Shown here in pieces: positions 1 to 7,214 of a DNA stretch of 53,924 nucleotides; within the stretch, counting starts at the first letter, position 1; every line of letters starts with the position of its first letter. Source of the stretch: an uncultured Bacteroidaceae bacterium (GTDB lineage: Bacteria > Bacteroidota > Bacteroidia > Bacteroidales > Bacteroidaceae); the NCBI GenBank assembly GCA_905236065.1, contig CAJONZ010000060.1, positions 1 to 53,924 on the forward strand, written 5' to 3'. The translations under genes and the position numbers were made by a program. The notes under the pieces were generated by a model that had not been told where the DNA came from, did no database searches, and saw only the letters and a list, made by a program, of their open reading frames with translations.

Positions 1-3
1 AAT

Positions 4-85
4 GGAGAGGTGGCGGAATGGTAGACGCGCTACTTTGAGGGGGTAGTGGGCTCAGCCCGTGGGAGTTCGAGTCTCCTCCTCTTCA
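4..85 (+). tRNA. tRNA-Leu (anticodon GAG)
   Basis: Folds as a class II tRNA. The seven-base acceptor arms are GGAGAGG and CCTCTTC (one G-T pair). The anticodon stem CTACT/GGTAG encloses loop TTGAGGG with anticodon GAG, then comes a long variable arm and a T arm with GTTCGAGT-type loop sequence. Discriminator is A; full CCA is not encoded. It reads CUC/CUU leucine codons. Confidence 0.93.
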
Positions 86-134
86 CAGACTTCATGCGTT
101 TAGTTTTACATTCCAAACAGAAATCCTGAAACAG

Positions 135-207
135 GCGGAAATAGCTCAGTTGGTAGAGCACAACCTTGCCAAGGTTGGGGTCGCGAGTTCGAGTCTCGTT
201 TTCCGCT
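135..207 (+). tRNA. tRNA-Gly (anticodon GCC), copy 1
   Basis: A 73-base cloverleaf. The acceptor stem GCGGAAA pairs with TTTCCGC, the anticodon stem CAACC/GGTTG closes loop TTGCCAA (anticodon GCC), and the T arm contains GTTCGAGTC. Discriminator is T. It is identical to the second copy 36 bases downstream and probably co-transcribed with it and the tRNA-Leu. Confidence 0.95.
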
Positions 208-243
208 CAAGAAAGAAGGAGAATGAGGGATTGAGAGAAATCT

Positions 244-316
244 GCGGAAATAGCTCAGTTGGTAGAGCACAACCTTGCCAAGGTTGGGGTCGCGAGTTCG
301 AGTCTCGTTTTCCGCT
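244..316 (+). tRNA. tRNA-Gly (anticodon GCC), copy 2
   Basis: Base-for-base repeat of the preceding tRNA-Gly(GCC), with the same acceptor, anticodon and T arms. The tandem duplication probably raises the dose of the major glycine acceptor. A hairpin with a T-run follows about 55 bases later. Confidence 0.95.
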
Positions 317-370
317 CAAAAAGAAATCGATCAAACCAGCACGATGTCATTGACAAAGTGCTAACAACGG

Positions 371-400
371 AAAGAGGATCCCAATGGGGTTCCCTTTTTT
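371..400 (+). terminator. Rho-independent terminator of the tRNA cluster
   Basis: An imperfect hairpin, GGATCCC / GGGGTTCC around a short loop, is followed by six T residues. It lies downstream of the three tRNA genes and upstream of the promoter of the next gene. One T-T mismatch weakens the stem. Confidence 0.6.
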
Positions 401-489
401 CATTGTTGAGGGCGCATGTCCATCCCTACAATAGGGAAATTCCCCGCACTGTTAGGTTTTTTTCTCCTTTCGTCATAGCGGCAAATGCG

Positions 490-497
490 TAATTTTG
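490..497 (+). promoter_or_regulatory. Bacteroidetes-type -7 promoter box
   Basis: TAATTTTG matches the Bacteroidetes sigma-ABfr -7 consensus TAnnTTTG and lies 29 bases ahead of the next start codon. A weak TTTC at 468 could serve as the -33 element (18-base spacing). Confidence 0.6.
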
Positions 498-526
498 CAG
501 CGTGAATCATTAAAACTATTTGCTCT

Positions 527-1663
527 ATGAAACAGTTTTTAATCATACTTCTCTCGCTTGTTCCGTTGCTCAGCATGGCACAAGATGATGACATGTACTT
601 CACTTCCCGCAAGAAGAAGGCAAACGTCACAACGAAAACTTCCGCCCGTTCCACCTATTATGGCAACACGGTTACCGAGGACGACACTGTCGCCACCATT
701 GTTGACTATAATAGCTCTCGGCGCTCGGACGATGAATACAATCGCCGCTACAATTACGGCGAAGAGACGACCTCGGCCCAACGGTCGGACCGTTCGTCCT
801 CGGACTACGACACGGAAGACATCGTTGACCCCAACAATAGTGAGATAGACTATCGCTATTCCCGTCGTCTGCTCCGTTTCCACAGCCCGAACGTGGTGGT
901 TTCCGTCAGCAGTCCCTACTACTGGGATTTGGTGTATGACTGCGGCGTCTATGACTACCTGTACGACTATTACCTTTATGACCCCTTCTATTACGGATGG
1001 TCATGGAGCGTAGGCTGGGGCTTCGGCTGGAGTTGGGGCTATCGCTGGCACCCGTGGAATACCTGGTATGGCCCAATCTATGGATGGTCGCACCCATATC
1101 GTTGGGCAACCTGGGGAATGGGTCCGGGCTGGCATCATCATGGAGGCGTTTATCGCCCGATAGGTCCACGTACCCATTTTGACGCTCGCAATTACCGGGG
1201 ACCACGGACGAACACAATGGCTGGTCATCGCGGGTATGCAAACAATGGAAATCAGCGTTTTGGCAGTACCCAGCGTCATAGCAATAACAATGTACGAGGT
1301 GGTAATTTGCCGACGCAACGTAGCACCTACCAAAACCGTGCAGACTATGGTCGCAGGCAGACGTACAACAGAACCCCGCAACGTTCGTCCGACAGTGGCA
1401 ACCGTACATCCACTACTACTCGCAACAATGCGCCCTCGAACCAAGGCCGCAGCACCTATAACAACAACAGCAGCAGTCGCAGCACTTATACGCCTGCACC
1501 TTCACGGAGTACGCAAAGTGGCCCCACACGTAGTAGCACTTATGGTGGCGGCGGCGGTACACGCAGCGGTGGATTTGGTGGCGGAGGCGGTAGCTTCGGC
1601 GGTGGTCGCAGTGGCGGATTTGGCGGCGGAGGCAGTCGCGGAACGGGTGGCGGTCGCAGGTGA
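527..1663 (+). CDS. Exported aromatic- and glycine-rich protein of unknown function
   Basis: I do not recognise the family. The product (378 aa) starts with a standard signal peptide (MKQFLIILLSLVPLLSMAQ). A polar, Asp/Arg/Tyr-rich stretch follows to about residue 120. Residues about 130-210 are strikingly rich in Trp, Tyr and Gly (runs such as YGWSWSVGWGFGWSW). A low-complexity Asn/Arg/Ser/Thr region comes next, and the last 40 residues consist of Gly-rich repeats with Ser, Phe and Arg ending in GGGRR. This composition suggests a disordered, sticky envelope or secreted protein. It has its own promoter and is followed 52 bases later by a FadL-like outer-membrane gene on the same strand, so the two may be co-expressed. 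No catalytic motif is visible. Confidence 0.85.
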   Translation: MKQFLIILLSLVPLLSMAQDDDMYFTSRKKKANVTTKTSARSTYYGNTVTEDDTVATIVDYNSSRRSDDEYNRRYNYGEETTSAQRSDRSSSDYDTEDIVDPNNSEIDYRYSRRLLRFHSPNVVVSVSSPYYWDLVYDCGVYDYLYDYYLYDPFYYGWSWSVGWGFGWSWGYRWHPWNTWYGPIYGWSHPYRWATWGMGPGWHHHGGVYRPIGPRTHFDARNYRGPRTNTMAGHRGYANNGNQRFGSTQRHSNNNVRGGNLPTQRSTYQNRADYGRRQTYNRTPQRSSDSGNRTSTTTRNNAPSNQGRSTYNNNSSSRSTYTPAPSRSTQSGPTRSSTYGGGGGTRSGGFGGGGGSFGGGRSGGFGGGGSRGTGGGRR

Positions 1664-1715
1664 GCCAATTTGTTTACAGATTCCTATCATATAAACTAAA
1701 AACAAGCATACAATC

Positions 1716-3263
1716 ATGAAACGATTTATATATACAGCCCTCATGTCGGCTTTAATGATTCCGGCGAGCGCACAGAATGCATACCTTGCCTATAACCTTG
1801 CAAACAGTGACTTGAATGGTACAGCACGTAATATCGGCATGGGCGGTGCGCTTGGCGCACTCGGAGCCGACCTCTCCGCCATCAATAATAACCCCGCAGG
1901 TACAGGTATCTACCGCCGCAGCGACGCATCCTTCACATTTGGCGGAGTTTTCACAGGTAATCAGGGAGCAATGGGGCACGACCGTGGCCGTATTTCCTTC
2001 GACCAGGCAGGTGTACTTTTCGTACTCGGCGGTGACAATGGAGATTTGCGTAACATCAATTTTGGTATCAATTATCAGAAGAAGCGCAATTTCCTGAGCA
2101 ACTTTAATTCGGATTTAAACCTGAACGGAGGTTCACAAACCTTCCAATTGGCAGAAATGTCCACCGATGCCTATTACGATGAGAATAATTTTGGCATCTT
2201 AGCCGATCATACAGCCCCCATGCATAATGAAACGGGAGATCTGGTTTATGACGGTGTTTTTGACGACAATTATCAACCCTGGAAAAAAGGCGAAAATGAA
2301 AAATTCCAATATATTGGTATTCCTGCTTCTGCCGCTAACTATAGTCGGGCGACATACGGCAGCAACTCTCAGATAGATTTCAACCTCTCTGCCAATATCG
2401 CCGATCGTTTCTTTGCCGGTGTGTCTGTAGGCATTTACACGGCAACCTTCGACCGTGAGGCAGCATACATGGAGAAGAATGAATATGCCGACTATACGTT
2501 GCGCAACCGCTATCACTTTTCGGCAGATGGAGTGGATGTTAAGTTAGGTGTTATCTTTCGCCCTGTTGAGGACTCACCCTTCCGCATCGGACTTACCGCC
2601 CACACGCCCATTTGGTACAAAGTGCGTGACTACAATAATATCAGCCTGACAGCCCAAACCATTTATGAAAACACCGTGGAGGGAGACTACACGACAGACG
2701 AGTTTGAGTGCAACTATCGTACACCGTGGAAGTTTGGTGTCAGCCTGGGCCACACGATAGGAAACTTCCTTGCATTGGGTGCTGAATACGAATACAGTGA
2801 CCTCACCTCCTGCAAGTATTATTCTAACCGTGGATATGCCAGCAGTTTCGATCCCGTCAATGAAAACATTAAAAGCAATCTGAAACCTCAGCACACCTTG
2901 AAACTCGGCGTGGAGGCCAAACCCGACGACGCTTTCTCCGTCCGCCTTGGCTATAATTTCATTTCCTCGCCGTTCAAGAATGACGCATACAACCACTTGG
3001 ACTACAACAGCTCTTATACAGAGACCGACTATACCAATTGGAAAGACATTCACCGAATCACTTTCGGTATTGGTTATCGCTACAAGGGTGGTTACATCGA
3101 CCTGGCCTACCAATACCAGATGCAAAACGGTGACTTCTATGCCTATGATTATGGTGGTGATTACCATCTGTACTCCGACACAGGTTCTGCCGGAGCCCCT
3201 TCGCCCACGAAGATTACCAACAATCGCAGTCAGGTTGTCGCAACTTTAGGCTTCAAGTTCTAA
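1716..3263 (+). CDS. FadL/OmpP1/TodX-like outer-membrane protein
   Basis: A 515-aa protein with a signal peptide (cleavage near ASAQ, residue 20). Directly after it comes the family hallmark: a small-residue stretch with RNIGMGG, LGALGADLSAI and NNPAGTGIYR (about residues 38-68). The rest is a series of amphipathic strands with alternating aromatic and polar residues, and the C-terminus ends in an aromatic beta-signal (VVATLGFKF). Family members form 14-stranded barrels that import hydrophobic compounds such as long-chain fatty acids; the ligand here cannot be told. The gene follows the glycine-rich exported protein after 52 bases and is closed by a strong terminator. Confidence 0.88.
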   Translation: MKRFIYTALMSALMIPASAQNAYLAYNLANSDLNGTARNIGMGGALGALGADLSAINNNPAGTGIYRRSDASFTFGGVFTGNQGAMGHDRGRISFDQAGVLFVLGGDNGDLRNINFGINYQKKRNFLSNFNSDLNLNGGSQTFQLAEMSTDAYYDENNFGILADHTAPMHNETGDLVYDGVFDDNYQPWKKGENEKFQYIGIPASAANYSRATYGSNSQIDFNLSANIADRFFAGVSVGIYTATFDREAAYMEKNEYADYTLRNRYHFSADGVDVKLGVIFRPVEDSPFRIGLTAHTPIWYKVRDYNNISLTAQTIYENTVEGDYTTDEFECNYRTPWKFGVSLGHTIGNFLALGAEYEYSDLTSCKYYSNRGYASSFDPVNENIKSNLKPQHTLKLGVEAKPDDAFSVRLGYNFISSPFKNDAYNHLDYNSSYTETDYTNWKDIHRITFGIGYRYKGGYIDLAYQYQMQNGDFYAYDYGGDYHLYSDTGSAGAPSPTKITNNRSQVVATLGFKF

Positions 3264-3286
3264 AATCGGACGTTTTTTCTATATGT

Positions 3287-3326
3287 AAAAAGTGTGCTCA
3301 CATAGCCGTGGGTACACTTTTATTTT
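3287..3326 (+). terminator. Rho-independent terminator
   Basis: A 14-base-pair stem, AAAAGTGTGCTCAC against GTGGGTACACTTTT with two G-U pairs, surrounds a six-base loop and is followed by TATTTT. It lies about 25 bases after the FadL-like gene. Confidence 0.85.
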
Positions 3327-3335
3327 GCCCTAACC

Positions 3336-3430
3336 TATAAAAAGCGAGAACGCCTCATTTCACAATGAAGCGTCTCCAATTCTTTCAATAGGTATTAGTT
3401 TTTAAGGTAAAAAGATTGTATTCAGGATAA
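3336..3430 (-). ncRNA. Candidate small RNA between the FadL-like gene and nudC
   Basis: On the minus strand a consensus -7 box (TAACTTTG, 3437-3444) predicts a start near 3430. About 55-95 bases downstream is a hairpin, GAGACGCTTCATT / AATGAGGCGTTCTC with a GTGA loop (3346-3376), followed by GCTTTTTA. No open reading frame lies between promoter and hairpin. The simplest reading is a roughly 90-nt stand-alone transcript. The hairpin could instead be only the distant terminator of nudC, which ends 157 bases upstream on this strand. Confidence 0.4.
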
Positions 3431-3436
3431 CTATTG

Positions 3437-3444
3437 CAAAGTTA
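3437..3444 (-). promoter_or_regulatory. -7 promoter box with no downstream ORF
   Basis: TAACTTTG on the minus strand fits TAnnTTTG exactly and is followed by GCA, a context shared with other promoters in this window. It points away from nudC, whose 3' end is upstream of it, into the candidate small RNA. No clear -33 element is visible. Confidence 0.45.
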
Positions 3445-3532
3445 GCGCTATTTGCCCACATAAAATAGAGCCTTTTTATGCTATATAACATGTTTGTAGC
3501 TTTTTCTGCTCTTTTTGGACAAAAAGTTTCTG

Positions 3533-4339
3533 TTATTGGCCTTTTTCGTACCAATCATCTATCAGCATCCGGGCAATTGACATCTTATCGGGAATGGGAG
3601 GCATGTTGTTCCGTGCGAACCAGTTAGCTTGCGTCAGTTCCTCTTTTTGCACCTTGATTTCCCCGCTCACATAGTCAGCTGTGAAACCAATCATAATGCC
3701 GCAAGGGTAGGGCCACGGCTGACTGGCAAAGTAGCGGATGTTCGTAATGTGCAAGTGGGTTTCTTCCCACACCTCACGCTTCACACACTCTTCCAACGTC
3801 TCACCCGTCTCCACGAATCCTGCCACCAGTCCATACATCTCGCTGCGGCGGAAGTTGCGGGCGTGAACCATCAGAATCTGCTCCTGACCCTGTTCGTCCT
3901 TCCGCTCAATGCGCACGATGATGGCCGGAGAGACTTGTGGCCACACCTCTTTGCCGCAGTGCGTACATTGTTTGCTGATGGCGGTTGTCCGCTTCATCGG
4001 TGCCCCACAAAAGCCACAATAACGTGTGTTGCTGTCCCAGTATAGAAGTTCTGCGGCCTTTCCCGCCATCTGGTAGTCTGCCAGGTTGAGTCTCTGGAAC
4101 GACTCCCTGAGTCCTACAAATACATGTCCTGCCACGTCGGCAGGCGTCGTGATGGTATAGGCCCGGCAAGGCAAACCGTCGGCTGCGTTAGGCAGTTCCT
4201 GTATGGCTGTCCATTCTTTCGTGGGGATTGGCGGCTCCGGGCTACAGGGAATCGTATGCGGCAATCCTTCTTGGGCGGGTTGCCTAAGTAACATGCTTCC
4301 GCTGCAAAACACAAACCAATGGATAGATGATGTAGGCAT
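3533..4339 (-). CDS. nudC: NAD(H) pyrophosphatase / NAD-capped RNA decapping Nudix hydrolase
   Basis: Hydrolyses NAD(H) to NMN(H) and AMP, and in well-studied members removes the NAD cap from RNA 5' ends. The 268-aa product has the NudC layout: a variable N-terminal domain, a zinc ribbon with Cys108, Cys111, Cys125 and Cys128, and a Nudix domain. The Nudix box begins at Gly174 with Glu180, Arg188-Glu189 and Glu192-Glu193 in register; the usual Gly near its end is His. The NudC signature SQPWPYP follows at residues 206-212 and separates it from other Nudix enzymes. It starts 15 bases after the NhaC-type antiporter gene and is probably co-transcribed with it. Confidence 0.93.
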   Translation of the reverse strand: MPTSSIHWFVFCSGSMLLRQPAQEGLPHTIPCSPEPPIPTKEWTAIQELPNAADGLPCRAYTITTPADVAGHVFVGLRESFQRLNLADYQMAGKAAELLYWDSNTRYCGFCGAPMKRTTAISKQCTHCGKEVWPQVSPAIIVRIERKDEQGQEQILMVHARNFRRSEMYGLVAGFVETGETLEECVKREVWEETHLHITNIRYFASQPWPYPCGIMIGFTADYVSGEIKVQKEELTQANWFARNNMPPIPDKMSIARMLIDDWYEKGQ

Positions 4340-4354
4340 ATCTTACATTATGTT

Positions 4355-5632
4355 TTAACAGGGTGAAACTTCTGTTCCTTTCCTTCTGAGAGCGATGCTG
4401 ATAAAGACTGCAATGCCGATGAGGAATGGATAATAGAGATAAGGAATGATGCTGACGGGATTGATGCCTGCCAGTCCGGCAGCAATCAGCACCTGTGCGC
4501 CGTAGGGGAGGAGTCCCTGGGCAAAACACGACATCGTGTCGAGGATACTGGCGGAGCGTCGGGGCGAGATATGGAAACGCCGGGCTATGTCGTGGGCAAT
4601 GCCACCCGTCGTGATGATGGCCACCGTGTTGTTGGCCGTGCATACATTCACCAGGGCAACCAGCGTTGCGATGGAAAATTCTGCACCCCGCCTGGTATGA
4701 ATGTGCTGTGTGAGGTGCTGAATGATATAGTCGATACCCCCGTCGGCACGTATGATGGCCAGCATTCCGCCCGCCAGCACCGTGCAGAGAATCAACTCAG
4801 CCATGCCCATCATGCCCTCGTTCATGTGTGCCAGCCAACTGAGCGGTGTGAAGTCGCCGGTGCAGATACCGATAATGCCCGTGGCGACCAGACCGAGAAT
4901 CAGTACAAGGATGACGTGTACGCCACAGAGCGCCGTAACGATGACACAGAGATAGGGCAGCAGTTTCACGAGCATGAAGTCGCCCGACGGTGTGCTTGCA
5001 TGGCTGTTCACGCCGATGATATAATAAATAATGAGTAGCAGCAGGGCGACAGGCAGAACGATGCGGATGTTCGTTCGGAACTTGTCCCGCATGTTGCACC
5101 CTTGCGTCTGCGTGGCAATGATGGTCGTATCGCTGATGAACGAAAGGTTATCGCCAAAATACGTGCCGCCCACCACCAGTCCCACCATCAGGGGCAGGTT
5201 CAATCCGGCGGCCTGTGCGATGCCCACGGCCAAGGGCGTCAGTGCAGCGATGGTTCCACACGACGTGCCGATGCTGAAGGAAATGAAACAGGAAGCCAGA
5301 AACACGCCAGGCAACAACAGGTTGCTGGGCAGTACACTCAGCGTCAGGTTTACCGTGCTATCTACTGCGCCCATGGCCTTTGCGCTTGCTGCAAACGCCC
5401 CCGACAGGATGAAAATCAGTATCATCAGCTGCATGGTTGGCTCGCCGGCTCCCTGCGTGAAAGCCTCCAGTTTCTTGGCCAGCGTTCCACGCATCGCCAG
5501 CAGGGCATAGCCCACGGTGATAAGGAAGGCCACGGCAATAGGCACACTATAGAAATCGTGCAATACAAGGCTCGTGGCCAGATAAAGCACCAGAAAAACA
5601 ATCAGAGGTGACAAACTGCGCATGGAAAACAT
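4355..5632 (-). CDS. nhaC: NhaC-family Na+/H+ antiporter
   Basis: A polytopic inner-membrane protein of 425 aa with roughly ten or more hydrophobic segments, beginning directly at the N-terminus (LSPLIVFLVLYLATSLVL). Conserved family stretches include SFSIGTSCGTIAALTPLAVGI, VVGGTYFGDNLSFISDTTI and CTANNTVAIITTGGIA. The family exchanges cytoplasmic Na+ for protons, and some members exchange malate/lactate. Length is slightly short of many NhaC proteins (about 450-480 aa). A -7 box lies 12-19 bases upstream of the annotated start, so the second Met (residue 4) is also a possible start. It leads a two-gene unit with nudC. Here it could draw on the Na+ gradient made by the decarboxylase operon at 38.8-43.5 kb (inference). 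Confidence 0.88.
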   Translation of the reverse strand: MFSMRSLSPLIVFLVLYLATSLVLHDFYSVPIAVAFLITVGYALLAMRGTLAKKLEAFTQGAGEPTMQLMILIFILSGAFAASAKAMGAVDSTVNLTLSVLPSNLLLPGVFLASCFISFSIGTSCGTIAALTPLAVGIAQAAGLNLPLMVGLVVGGTYFGDNLSFISDTTIIATQTQGCNMRDKFRTNIRIVLPVALLLLIIYYIIGVNSHASTPSGDFMLVKLLPYLCVIVTALCGVHVILVLILGLVATGIIGICTGDFTPLSWLAHMNEGMMGMAELILCTVLAGGMLAIIRADGGIDYIIQHLTQHIHTRRGAEFSIATLVALVNVCTANNTVAIITTGGIAHDIARRFHISPRRSASILDTMSCFAQGLLPYGAQVLIAAGLAGINPVSIIPYLYYPFLIGIAVFISIALRRKGTEVSPC

Positions 5633-5643
5633 TTATTTTCCTG

Positions 5644-5651
5644 CAAAATTA
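5644..5651 (-). promoter_or_regulatory. -7 promoter box of the antiporter-nudC unit
   Basis: TAATTTTG on the minus strand fits TAnnTTTG and is followed by CAGG, 12 bases before the first possible start codon. The short leader is compatible with a start at the second Met. Confidence 0.6.
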
Positions 5652-5825
5652 GGCATTATTTACGACTTATCAGCCATAAAAGTTATTTATTTCAAACATT
5701 CTTTTAACTCCCCATTTTAATTTTTGACTTTTAACGGAATTGTTACCGAAGACATGTGTTTTCCTAAAAATATTTAATTTAAGAAATTCTTTTCTGAAAA
5801 GTGGGAACTTTAATACAAAAATACA

Positions 5826-5833
5826 TATATTTG
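5826..5833 (+). promoter_or_regulatory. -7 promoter box of the rubrerythrin-rubredoxin unit
   Basis: TATATTTG fits TAnnTTTG and is followed by CA. It predicts a transcript start near 5842 and a leader of about 57 bases. The surrounding 266-base gap is AT-rich and holds only this promoter and the divergent one for the antiporter gene. Confidence 0.65.
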
Positions 5834-5898
5834 CAAAACAATATATGATTGTAATTCTAATATTATTGTAAAAACCTTTTTAAAAATCTAACATTATT

Positions 5899-6462
5899 AT
5901 GGCAAAGAAATGGGTATGCCCGGTATGTGGCTATGTTTATGAGGGTGAGAATCCCCCAGAGAAGTGTCCTCAGTGTAAGGTTCCAGGTGACAAGTTCAAA
6001 CTGAAAGAAGAGACAGAGGGACTTAGTTTTGCCTGTGAGCATGAGCTCGGTGTGGCAAAGGCTATTCCAGAGGGCGAGGAAGGTGCATTTGTGCTCCAGG
6101 GTTTGAAAGACCACTTCGCAGGTGAGTGTACAGAGGTTGGTATGTATCTGGCTATGGCTCGTCAGGCTGACCGTGAGGGCTATCCCGAAGTATCGGAGGC
6201 TTTCCGTCGCTACGCTTATGAGGAGGCAGACCATGCATCAAGATTCGCTGAGTTGCTGGGCGAAGTGGTTTGGGACACAAAGACCAACCTGAAGGCTCGC
6301 ATGGAGGCAGAAGAAGGTGCGTGTGCCGGCAAGCTGGAAATTGCGAAGGTGGCTAAGAAGTTAAATCTGGACGCTATTCATGACACCGTGCATGAGATGG
6401 CAAAGGACGAGGCACGTCACGGCGCTGGCTTCCAGGGACTTTTCAACAGATATTTCAAGTAA
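5899..6462 (+). CDS. rbr: Reverse rubrerythrin (N-terminal rubredoxin domain, ferritin-like domain)
   Basis: A cytoplasmic non-haem iron protein that reduces hydrogen peroxide in anaerobes. The 187-aa product carries the rubredoxin Fe(Cys)4 site first (Cys7, Cys10, Cys23, Cys26). The di-iron four-helix ferritin-like domain follows, with its Glu/His ligands visible in [25 protein letters not shown] and KDEARHG. Classical rubrerythrin has the opposite order, so this is the 'reverse' type described in clostridia and many Bacteroidetes. A stand-alone rubredoxin, the probable electron donor, follows 28 bases later. No operator is obvious. Confidence 0.93.
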   Translation: MAKKWVCPVCGYVYEGENPPEKCPQCKVPGDKFKLKEETEGLSFACEHELGVAKAIPEGEEGAFVLQGLKDHFAGECTEVGMYLAMARQADREGYPEVSEAFRRYAYEEADHASRFAELLGEVVWDTKTNLKARMEAEEGACAGKLEIAKVAKKLNLDAIHDTVHEMAKDEARHGAGFQGLFNRYFK

Positions 6463-6490
6463 GAAACCTTTTAACTGACAGTTTTTGATT

Positions 6491-6652
6491 ATGAAAAAGT
6501 ATGTTTGTGACGTTTGTGGTTGGGAGTACGACCCAGAGGTAGGTGTGCCAGAGGCTGGCATTGCTCCAGGTACAGCTTTTGAGGATCTTCCCGATGATTT
6601 TGAATGTCCGCTTTGTTCTGTTGGCAAGGACCAGTTTTCACCTGCAGAGTAA
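6491..6652 (+). CDS. Rubredoxin
   Basis: A 53-aa protein beginning [18 protein letters not shown] and ending KDQFSPAE. The iron ligands are two CxxC pairs, Cys6/Cys9 and Cys39/Cys42. The Trp, Tyr and Asp pattern after the first pair and DDFECPLC before the second are classical for rubredoxin, and the length matches the family (52-54 aa). It is a one-electron carrier that typically passes electrons to rubrerythrin-type peroxidases. The 28-base gap behind reverse rubrerythrin and the shared terminator indicate one transcript. Confidence 0.95.
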   Translation: MKKYVCDVCGWEYDPEVGVPEAGIAPGTAFEDLPDDFECPLCSVGKDQFSPAE

Positions 6653-6676
6653 GGCTTTCACGTTTTGATAGAAAGA

Positions 6677-6717
6677 AAAATCCCAGACTTTTGGATTGAA
6701 GGTCTGGGATTTTTTTT
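6677..6717. terminator. Bidirectional terminator
   Basis: The perfect stem TCCCAGAC/GTCTGGGA is flanked by A-runs on the left and T-runs on the right. It can end the rubredoxin transcript on the plus strand and the convergent sulfoxide reductase transcript on the minus strand. Confidence 0.9.
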
Positions 6718-6722
6718 GCTCC

Positions 6723-7196
6723 TTACTTCATGAGTGCGGCAATGCGTTCCAGCCAAAGGCGGTCTGTATCGTCGAAGGCATTGAGTTGGTCGCTGTCGAT
6801 GTCGAGTACGGCGGTGACGCGGCCTTCGGCATTGTGAATGGGTACGACAATCTCACTGCGGGAGGCACTGGAACAGGCTATGTGTCCAGGGAACTGCTCA
6901 ACGTCGGGTACGACGAGCGTCTCATCCTTTTGCCATGCCGTTCCGCAAACGCCTTTCCCTTTGCGTATTCGGGTACAAGCCAATGGGCCTTGGAAGGGGC
7001 CCAGCACCAGCATATTGTCCTGTACCCGGTAGAAGCCCGTCCACCACCAATGGAAGGTTTGCCAAAGCATGGCTGCCACGTTGGCCATATTGGCGATGGA
7101 GTCGGGTTCGTCGGCAATCACCGACTGGATTTGTGGAACCAGTTCGGCATAGCGCTCTTCCTTCGTGCCGTTACTGATCGTTAGTTCTTCTGCCAT
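6723..7196 (-). CDS. msrC: Free methionine-(R)-sulfoxide reductase (GAF domain)
   Basis: Reduces free L-methionine-(R)-sulfoxide in the cytoplasm. The 157-aa protein is a single GAF domain with the fRMsr motifs WTGFY, LGPFQG, ACTRI, GKGVCG and FPGHIAC. The three catalytic or resolving cysteines are Cys74, Cys84 and Cys108, spaced as in the E. coli enzyme. Acidic pocket residues match Glu115, Asp131 and Asp133. The residue after Cys108 is Ser where Asp is usual. The gene begins 18 bases after the GH95 gene, so read-through from it is likely. It fits an oxidative-stress role alongside the neighbouring rubrerythrin genes. Confidence 0.92.
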   Translation of the reverse strand: MAEELTISNGTKEERYAELVPQIQSVIADEPDSIANMANVAAMLWQTFHWWWTGFYRVQDNMLVLGPFQGPLACTRIRKGKGVCGTAWQKDETLVVPDVEQFPGHIACSSASRSEIVVPIHNAEGRVTAVLDIDSDQLNAFDDTDRLWLERIAALMK

Positions 7197-7214
7197 ACAG
7201 ATATTCTTTTTTTC

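Noticed and set aside
135-316. Repeated 73-base units resembling a short array
   Set aside because: They are identical tRNA-Gly genes, not CRISPR repeats.
1540-1660. Simple-sequence GGC-type repeats as a possible non-coding repeat element
   Set aside because: They are in frame and encode the glycine-rich tail of the first protein, so they are part of that gene.
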